Part shown: piece after piece, positions 57,792 through 64,000 of the stretch
Layout: each line of letters begins with the position of its first letter
Numbering within the stretch: the stretch's first letter is position 1
Source of the DNA: SHZI01 sp031409515
GTDB taxonomy: Bacteria > Pseudomonadota > Gammaproteobacteria > Steroidobacterales > GCA-2729495
Reading direction: 5' to 3'
Length of the DNA: 64,000 nucleotides
Assembly: GCA_031409515.1 (NCBI GenBank)
Contig: JANNXJ010000025.1
Span: 1 to 64,000 of the forward strand
Program-made: the position numbers and the translations under genes
Notes under the pieces: generated by a model
What the model saw: the letters and a program-made list of their open reading frames with translations, nothing else
Told to the model about the DNA's origin: nothing
Database searches by the model: none

Positions 57792-59291
57792 ATGACGTCA
57801 GTCAACAGCCGCATGGCCACTGGCGCCGCCTGGATGGTCCTCCTCCGGATCAGCGATCGGGCCATCGGTCTCCTCAGCACGGTTGTCCTGGCCCGCCTGT
57901 TGATGCCGGGAGACTTTGGCCTGATCGCCATTGCCGCCGCTGTGATCGGCATGCTCGAAGTCCTTGGTGCCGTTGGTCTCGACGTGGCGCTGATCCAGCG
58001 GGCTGACGCGCGGCGGGTGCACTTCGATACCGCCTGGACCTTTCACATCCTGTTCGGGCTCGCCGTAGCTCTGGTGGTGGCGGGTATTGCCCAGCCGGTC
58101 GCTTCGTTCTATGCGGACCCACGCCTGGTTGGGGTCATGCTGATGCTTGCGGCCACTTCGGCACTCCAGGCATTTGAGAATATCGGCGTGGTCGCCTTCA
58201 GGAAGGAACTCGAGTTCGACAGGGAGTTTCGCTACCGTATCACTCAGCGTTTGCTTACGACCTTCGTGGTGACGATGCCTCTGGCGTTCACGCTCAAGAA
58301 CTACTGGGCGCTTCTGCTCGGCAGCCTGGCAGGGGCTGCCATCAAAGTGGTTCTGAGCTACCGTCTCCATCCTTATCGACCCAGGTTCTCCCTCGTGGCC
58401 CTGGGTGAACTCATGGCGTTCTCGCAGTGGTTCCTGGCCACCAGCATCATCGAGTACATCTATGGACGGATGACGGGTCTCATCATCGGCAAGTGGGCCG
58501 GCGTAGCGGCGGTGGGCACCTATACCCTCGCAGACGAAATCGCCACCCTGGCCACGCGGGAGATCTCTGCACCGGTGCAACGGGCGGTATTCCCTGGCTA
58601 CGCCAAGATCGCGGGCGACCGGCAGGAGTTGCGCCGCGTGTTCCTGAAAGTCAGTTCCATTCTGCTCCTCGTCGTACTGCCCAGTGGCATTGGCATCGGC
58701 CTGCTGGCTGAACCGATCGTCCTGGTTGTCCTTGGGGCAAAATGGGCGGCAGCAATTCCACTGGTCCAGGTGCTCGGCCTGAACGGGATACTCACGGTTA
58801 TGCTCAGCACCGGTCACTATCTCAACCTGGCCGTCGGCATGGCGCGCTCAACCAGCCTGTTGCTCGCAGCACATTCGGCAATCACCATTCCACTCGTCCT
58901 CTGGTCGGTGCCCGACTATGGCGCGCAGGGCGCGGTGGTAGCGATGCTGGTCGCCTCCCTGCTGATCACCCCCTTCAACTACTACCTGGTCTCCAAGGCA
59001 GTCGACTTCGGCTGGGTCGAGCTCAGCAATCTGATGTGGCGCCCCCTGGTGGGTGGCCTGGTCATGAGTGGCGTCGTCATCGCCCTTCAGCAGCAGTGGC
59101 CCCTGCCGTCGGGCACTCCGATGCAGCTTGCCTATGCGGTGGTTCTTGCCGCGACTGGCGCCGTCACGTACGGCACAACGGTTTACCTGCTCTGGCGCCG
59201 CGGCAGCGATCCGGCCAGCGGTGAGGCCTGGATGCTGGAGCGTGCAACGGCAATTGCCGGCCTGTCGCGGGCCCGGCTCGGACTCCGGTAG
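57792..59291 (+). CDS. Wzx/MviN-type flippase
   Basis: A 499-residue membrane protein with about 12-14 helices (for example ASWFHILFGLAVALVVAGIA-like stretch and SVPDYGAQGAVVAMLVASLLITPFNYYLV). The N-terminal MATGAAWMVLLRISDRAIGLLSTVVLARLLMPGDFG is the polysaccharide export / MurJ/Wzx signature. It would flip a lipid-linked or otherwise amphipathic product. I chose the ATG at 57792 because the upstream frame is not coding. The NRPS gene begins only four bases after its stop, so they are co-transcribed. Confidence 0.85.
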   Translation: MTSVNSRMATGAAWMVLLRISDRAIGLLSTVVLARLLMPGDFGLIAIAAAVIGMLEVLGAVGLDVALIQRADARRVHFDTAWTFHILFGLAVALVVAGIAQPVASFYADPRLVGVMLMLAATSALQAFENIGVVAFRKELEFDREFRYRITQRLLTTFVVTMPLAFTLKNYWALLLGSLAGAAIKVVLSYRLHPYRPRFSLVALGELMAFSQWFLATSIIEYIYGRMTGLIIGKWAGVAAVGTYTLADEIATLATREISAPVQRAVFPGYAKIAGDRQELRRVFLKVSSILLLVVLPSGIGIGLLAEPIVLVVLGAKWAAAIPLVQVLGLNGILTVMLSTGHYLNLAVGMARSTSLLLAAHSAITIPLVLWSVPDYGAQGAVVAMLVASLLITPFNYYLVSKAVDFGWVELSNLMWRPLVGGLVMSGVVIALQQQWPLPSGTPMQLAYAVVLAATGAVTYGTTVYLLWRRGSDPASGEAWMLERATAIAGLSRARLGLR

Positions 59292-59295
59292 GTTC

Positions 59296-62200
59296 ATGGA
59301 GAAGCCACGCCAGACCGTGAGTCAGAGCGAGCCGCCCTCGCCGCGGCAACGCCTTCTGGAGCTGCGCGTCCGGCAAAGAGAACTTGAGAAGGCCGGCTCG
59401 CCGGTCAGGCCCCGGGCGAACCAGACCGAAGCGCCTGCATCATTTTCCCAGGAGGCGCTGTGGTTTCTCGACCGTCTGCTCGGCCCGAGCGCGCTGTACA
59501 ACTCGCCCGTTGCCGTGCGGCTGCATGGCCCCCTGGACCCCGCCGCGCTCGAGCGAGCACTCAACGCCCTCATCGCGCGGCACGCCAGCCTTCGGACCCG
59601 CTTCGAAGAGCGGGACGGTGTGGCCGTACAGCGCGTGCAGCCGGTGGCTGCGATCGTAGTGCCCGTCGTTGCCGTGACCGATCAGCAGGAAGTGCGGCAG
59701 CAGCTTCTGGCGAGGGCCATGCAGCCCTTCGACCTGGGCAACGCTCCGCTGCTCCGGGCCAGGCTCTGGCGGGTCGCTGGGGACGAACACATACTGCTCC
59801 TGAACATCCACCACATCATCTCTGACGGCTGGTCCCGCGGGGTCATGGTGCGGGAACTCAGCGCGCTCTACGGCGCTGAACTTGCAGGGATGGATAACCT
59901 GCTACCGCCATTGTCAATCGACTTCGCCGACTACGTCGTGTGGCAACGGGAGAGGCTGCAGGGTGCAAGGCTGGAGGCGCTTGCCGGCTACTGGCGCCAG
60001 AAGCTTGCAGGCCTGCAGCCCGTGGCGCTCCCCCTGGACCGGGCCCGGCCCGCCCAGATGAGCTATCGGGGCGCGACCCACCGCTTCAGCGTTCAGCCTG
60101 CAATTACCGACCAGCTCCGGAGCCTGGCCCGGGCCCAGAACGCCACCCTGTTCATGGTGCTGCTGGCCGCCTTCAAGGTCCTTCTGCTGCGGCTGTCAGG
60201 TCAGGCCGACCTCGCTGTCGGTTGCCCCCTGGCCCGGCGGGACCGGCCTGAGATTGAGGGTCTCATCGGCTACTTCATCAACACCCTGGTGTTCCGCACC
60301 GACCTGTCCGGCAATCCGTCCTTCGAGGAACTGCTCGCGCGGGTGCGACAAACCAGCCTGGAGGCATTCGCCAACGAGGAACTACCGGCGGACCGCCTCG
60401 TTGAGCTCCTCCGCCTGCAGAGTGACCTGAGCCGGAACGCGCTCTACCAGGTGGGTTTCGTGCTGCAGAACCTGCCCGACGCGGAACTGAGCCTGCCGGG
60501 GCTGCGAGCGGAAACGGTGCCCGTGGACACGGCGATGGCCAAGGCTGAACTGTGGTTGTCACTCGTCGAGGTGGACGGCGGTCTGAGCGGCTCCCTGAAC
60601 TACAGCACCGATCTGTTCGACGCAGCCACCATAGAACGGTTTGGCGGGCACTTCCTCACCCTGCTCCGGTCCATCGTCGCGGCGCCGGAGCAGCGCATCG
60701 GGGCGCTGGCGCTGCTCGATGCTGGCGAGCGACAGCTCATCCTCGTCGACTGGAACAACACCGCGCGGGACTACGAGCTCCACCTGTGCGCGCAGGAACT
60801 CGTCGAGGCGCAGGTGCGGCGGACTCCGGACGCGATCGCCGTAACCTCCTCTACCCAGCGGGTGACCTATGCCGAGCTCGACCGGCGCGCCAACCAGCTC
60901 GCCCACCGACTCCGGGAGCTGGGAGTCGGACCGGATGTCCCCGTCGGCGCGTGCATGGAGCCCTCAGTCGAGCTGCTGGTTGCCGTTCTCGGCATTCTCA
61001 AGGCAGGTGGCGCCTGGCTCCCCCTGGATACCGACTATCCTGCCGACCGGCTCGCGTTCATGGTCAGGGACAGCGGTGCGCCAGTCCTCCTCACCCACGG
61101 GGCACGCAACGCACTGACACAGACACTGGCGGCAACCGTGCAGGTGTTGCGCCTGGATGGGGACTGGCCGCTGATTGCAGGCTACCCGGACACCGCCCTG
61201 CCGGTGGTGAATACCCCGGACAGCATTGCCTATGTCATCTACACCTCGGGATCCACGGGCCAGCCCAAGGGCGCGCTGATCCCCCACCGAGGTCTCTGCA
61301 ACCACCTGCACTGGCTGAATGAGGTTCTGGGCACCAGTTCCCAGGATCGGCTGCTCCAGACGACGGCCATCGGCTTTGATGCGTCAGTCTGGACGTTGGT
61401 CCTGCCGCTGACCGTGGGCGCAACGGTCAGCCTGGCAGACCCCGGAGGCCGCCGGGACAGCAGCTATCTGGTGCGCACGATCAACGAGCAGGCAATCACG
61501 CTGGCCCAGTTCGTACCCTCGCAGCTGCAAGCCCTGGTCGCGGAGCCCGGGTTCGGCACCTGTCGCTCCCTGCGCCAGGTGGTTGTTGGTGGTGAAGCCC
61601 TCGCGAGTGACCTGGCCGACGACTTCCGGCGCCTGTTGCCCACCACCACCCTGGGGAATTTCTACGGAGCGACCGAAGCCAGCGACGACACCACCCGCTT
61701 CGAGCTTGGCGCCGAGCCGTTTTCCTCACCGACAGTGCCGATCGGCCGCCCGATGGCCAACGCCCAGTGCTACATCCTCGACAGCCACCATGAGCCCGTG
61801 CCCATCGGCGTGACCGGCGAGCTGTACGTGGGCGGCTACGGTCTGGCGCGGGGTTACCTGAACCGCCCGGCACTGACTGCTGAGCGCTTTGTTCCCAATC
61901 CGTTCCGGGCCGGGGAGCGCCTCTACCGGACCGGCGACTTCTGCCGCTACCTGGACACGGGCGACATCGAGTACCTGGGCCGGGGCGATCAGCAGATCAA
62001 GCTACGCGGCTTTCGCATCGAGGTTGGCGAAATCGAGGCGGCGCTCCGGGACTGCGCCGGGGTCCGGCACTGCGTGGTGATGGTGCGGGAAGACCAGCCC
62101 GGACTGCAGCGGCTGGTGGCCTACGTGGCCGGCGAGCAACTGGAGCGTGCAGCGCTGCTCGCCACGCTGAAGCCGCGGCTGCCAGGCTACATGGTGCCCA

Positions 62201-62784
62201 CCGCCTTCGTGCTGCTCGACCAGCTGCCACTGCTCCCGAACGGCAAGCTGGACCGGCAGGCACTGCCGGTGCCCGACTACGGACAGCTCGCGACACGAGA
62301 CCCCGGCCGGGTGCCGGCCACGGCACTCGAGAAGCAGATCGCGGCGATCTGGACCGAGCTGCTGGGTCTGCCCCACATCGGGCTGGACGACGACTTCTTT
62401 GCACTCGGTGGGCACTCGCTGCTGGCCGGGCAGCTGGCGGCGCGGCTCGTCAGGGCAACTGGCGTGGCAGTGCCGCTCCGGCGGATCTTTGACAGCCCGA
62501 CCATCGCAGAGCTGGCCCACGAGATAGGCCAACAAGGGATAGCGCCCATTGAAAATGCACTGGCACGGCTGTGGGCAAGCGCTCTGGGAATCGGGTCGGT
62601 CGGGCACCATGAGACCTTCATGGCTCTCAGCGGTGACTTGTTCAGTGGCAAGCAATTGCTCGACGAAGTCCATGCATCGTTCGGGGTCGAGCTGCCGATA
62701 GAATCCCTCTTCGGCGAGGCATCCAGCGTCGCAGCCATGGCCCAGGTGATCAATGCCTCAGGCCCAGACCATCAACGGGTATAG
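59296..62784 (+). CDS. Nonribosomal peptide synthetase, C-A-T-(degenerate T)
   Basis: A 1162-residue synthetase. The condensation domain (about residues 50-480) has the active-site HHIISDG (His172, His173, Asp177). The adenylation domain (about 500-1000) shows YTSGSTGQPKGA (from Thr650), NFYGATEA, YRTGDFCRYLDTGD and LPNGKLDRQAL. Carrier domain 1 has FFALGGHSLLAGQLAARL with phosphopantetheine Ser1041. A second carrier-like domain at the C-terminus reads FMALSGDLFSGKQLL, so the Ser is Leu1115 and it cannot be loaded. By eye, the A-domain code region contains two acidic residues (YGATEASDDTT), which might favour a basic substrate, but this is weak. Confidence 0.9.
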   Translation: MEKPRQTVSQSEPPSPRQRLLELRVRQRELEKAGSPVRPRANQTEAPASFSQEALWFLDRLLGPSALYNSPVAVRLHGPLDPAALERALNALIARHASLRTRFEERDGVAVQRVQPVAAIVVPVVAVTDQQEVRQQLLARAMQPFDLGNAPLLRARLWRVAGDEHILLLNIHHIISDGWSRGVMVRELSALYGAELAGMDNLLPPLSIDFADYVVWQRERLQGARLEALAGYWRQKLAGLQPVALPLDRARPAQMSYRGATHRFSVQPAITDQLRSLARAQNATLFMVLLAAFKVLLLRLSGQADLAVGCPLARRDRPEIEGLIGYFINTLVFRTDLSGNPSFEELLARVRQTSLEAFANEELPADRLVELLRLQSDLSRNALYQVGFVLQNLPDAELSLPGLRAETVPVDTAMAKAELWLSLVEVDGGLSGSLNYSTDLFDAATIERFGGHFLTLLRSIVAAPEQRIGALALLDAGERQLILVDWNNTARDYELHLCAQELVEAQVRRTPDAIAVTSSTQRVTYAELDRRANQLAHRLRELGVGPDVPVGACMEPSVELLVAVLGILKAGGAWLPLDTDYPADRLAFMVRDSGAPVLLTHGARNALTQTLAATVQVLRLDGDWPLIAGYPDTALPVVNTPDSIAYVIYTSGSTGQPKGALIPHRGLCNHLHWLNEVLGTSSQDRLLQTTAIGFDASVWTLVLPLTVGATVSLADPGGRRDSSYLVRTINEQAITLAQFVPSQLQALVAEPGFGTCRSLRQVVVGGEALASDLADDFRRLLPTTTLGNFYGATEASDDTTRFELGAEPFSSPTVPIGRPMANAQCYILDSHHEPVPIGVTGELYVGGYGLARGYLNRPALTAERFVPNPFRAGERLYRTGDFCRYLDTGDIEYLGRGDQQIKLRGFRIEVGEIEAALRDCAGVRHCVVMVREDQPGLQRLVAYVAGEQLERAALLATLKPRLPGYMVPTAFVLLDQLPLLPNGKLDRQALPVPDYGQLATRDPGRVPATALEKQIAAIWTELLGLPHIGLDDDFFALGGHSLLAGQLAARLVRATGVAVPLRRIFDSPTIAELAHEIGQQGIAPIENALARLWASALGIGSVGHHETFMALSGDLFSGKQLLDEVHASFGVELPIESLFGEASSVAAMAQVINASGPDHQRV

Positions 62785-62786
62785 GC

Positions 62787-64000
62787 GTGCATAACCCACG
62801 TATTCCTGCAGCAAAGTCGCCAACCACCATCGACGAGGTGCTGGCACGGTTAGGCGCGGAGCACCCCGCCAGAACGGCTTTGCTGACGCCGAACCGGGAA
62901 CCCCTCTGTTACAGCGCGCTGGCAGCGCAGATCGCTACGGTTGGCCGCCAGTTGACCGCCTGGGGCATCCGGCCCGGTGACATTGTCGCTGGCGTGGTCC
63001 TGTCGCGCCCCGAGTTGGCTGTGGCTCTTGCCGCGCTGCCGGTGTCCGCAACGTTCGCCCCGCTTGCCCCGAATCTGACCCCTGATGCCTATCGTGATCT
63101 TATGGTCCGCCTGCGGCCAAAAGCTGTGCTCGTGGAACGGGGCTCGAATCATGCGCTCCGAGAGGTGGCAGAAGCCGGCGACATTGCCCTGATCGAATTG
63201 ATCGCCCATTCGTCGGCGGCAACGGGCACATTCGGCCTCGAACTTGTGCGGCCTTCGCAGTCCCTCGAATGTACGGCCACGGCGCTCGCCCAGGATGCCT
63301 ATGTGCTTGCCACGTCGGGCACCACCGGTCAATCCAAGCTTGTCCCGATCGGCCATAGCGAGGTGATCGCCTACGCACAGGTGGCGCACGACACCCTGGG
63401 ATTCACCTTTTCGGACGTCAACTGCCACCAGTCACCACTGCACTGGGCAGGAGGAATGCGCACGACGCTGCTTAACCCGCTGCTGCATGGGGCAGCGACC
63501 GTGGTTCTGCCGCAATCCGACGTGGACGCCTTCTACCGGTCGCTCGACGAATTCTCGGTAACGGTCGCTTCCCATGCGTTCGCAATGGCCCGCGAGATCC
63601 TGCGCCGCGCCGCCGACTTTAGACCAGCCCTTCAACGGCACAAGTTGCGGTTCCTGCGAGTCAGCTCAGGCCGTATCGAGGCAACGGACGTTGATCGTCT
63701 CGAACAGCTCTTTGGGGTTCCCGTGCTGGTCGGCTATTCCGCCACCGAGGTTGGCTCTATTTCGCAGGACCGTTTGCCGCCCCAGCGCCGCAAAGCTGGT
63801 GCCGCGGGCCTGCCACAGGGCAACGAAGTCGCGATCCTGAACGATGCCGGACGGATCGGAGGGACGGACACGGTCGGCGAGATTCTGGTCCGCGGACCGC
63901 TGGTCTTTCGCGGGTACCTCGACGATCCCGCGCTTACGGCGCAGTCTTTTTTCGATGCGTGGTATCGCACTGGCGATCTGGGCTTTATTGACCCTGATGG
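62787..64000 (+). CDS. AMP-dependent synthetase/ligase (cut off by the window end)
   Basis: An adenylation enzyme beginning at a GTG at 62787, two bases after the NRPS stop, and still open at the window end (about 404 codons). Motifs seen are VLATSGTTGQSKLVPIG (Thr176 onward), GYSATEVGSISQD, a glycine-rich VGEILVRGPLVFRGYLDD and YRTGDLGFIDPDG, which is the start of A7. It is a third adenylating gene of the cluster; its substrate and any carrier domain lie outside the window. Confidence 0.85.
   Translation, partial: MHNPRIPAAKSPTTIDEVLARLGAEHPARTALLTPNREPLCYSALAAQIATVGRQLTAWGIRPGDIVAGVVLSRPELAVALAALPVSATFAPLAPNLTPDAYRDLMVRLRPKAVLVERGSNHALREVAEAGDIALIELIAHSSAATGTFGLELVRPSQSLECTATALAQDAYVLATSGTTGQSKLVPIGHSEVIAYAQVAHDTLGFTFSDVNCHQSPLHWAGGMRTTLLNPLLHGAATVVLPQSDVDAFYRSLDEFSVTVASHAFAMAREILRRAADFRPALQRHKLRFLRVSSGRIEATDVDRLEQLFGVPVLVGYSATEVGSISQDRLPPQRRKAGAAGLPQGNEVAILNDAGRIGGTDTVGEILVRGPLVFRGYLDDPALTAQSFFDAWYRTGDLGFIDPD

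Overview
This is a 64 kb GC-rich chromosomal window from a Gram-negative bacterium, most likely a gammaproteobacterium. The evidence is a YbiT-type ABC-F protein, RegB/RegA and OmpR-type two-component systems, Do-like protease DegP, a PlpD-type patatin autotransporter, lipoproteins and outer-membrane beta-barrels, and GTAGGAGCGCC REP palindromes of the kind found in Pseudomonas and Xanthomonas relatives. I cannot assign a genus. No rRNA, tRNA, CRISPR array or complete insertion sequence was seen.

Layout. 0-4.5 kb: a HerA/DUF853-type ATPase, a small outer-membrane protein and an MFS permease, separated by REP elements. 4.5-10 kb (minus strand): degP followed by two complete two-component systems in one tightly overlapping run (OmpR-type regulator, HAMP kinase, RegB-like kinase, RegA-like regulator). 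10.3-13.3 kb: a lipobox-bearing SDR and a beta-propeller protein, divergent from a Rieske oxygenase. 13.3-19.9 kb: a SulP transporter, a decayed ccdAB toxin-antitoxin remnant, a GFA-family protein, YbiT, a GST and small membrane proteins. 19.9-22.6 kb: a TPR-2OG oxygenase, an intact brnTA toxin-antitoxin pair and a PNPOx-like protein. 22.6-25.7 kb: a four-gene DUF2796 / ABC ATPase / FtsX-like permease / DUF3299 operon resembling the zinc-linked zrg system. 25.7-34 kb (minus): a nine-gene co-directional run: two haloalkane dehalogenase-family proteins, TrmO, GabT, a YdcZ-like transporter, a CrtU-like FAD enzyme, a Rieske protein, cytochrome c and a tandem universal stress protein.

34-46.4 kb: a DedA-like protein, a MetA-type outer-membrane protein, a patatin lipoprotein, a SYLF protein, then HupE, PpiC and two paralogous DUF3604 lipoproteins, then PlpD and DUF502. 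46.5-55.8 kb: a second SulP transporter, a fragment of acetate kinase, a secreted amidohydrolase, a secreted glutaminase, a DcaP-type porin, a DUF481 barrel, a two-domain VOC protein and two small lipoproteins. 55.8-64 kb: the left part of a nonribosomal-peptide-like cluster: an adenylation-carrier protein, a Wzx-type flippase, a C-A-T-(T) synthetase with a degenerate second carrier domain, and a third adenylating enzyme cut off by the window end.

The most notable observations are: REP elements that provide the stop codons of at least five genes; a dehalogenase paralog in which the catalytic histidine position is phenylalanine; a ccdAB module in which both genes carry in-frame internal deletions; the NRPS-flippase cluster with its dead carrier domain; and the DUF3604 x2-PpiC-HupE block. 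All assignments are by-eye reading of motifs; no database search was run.
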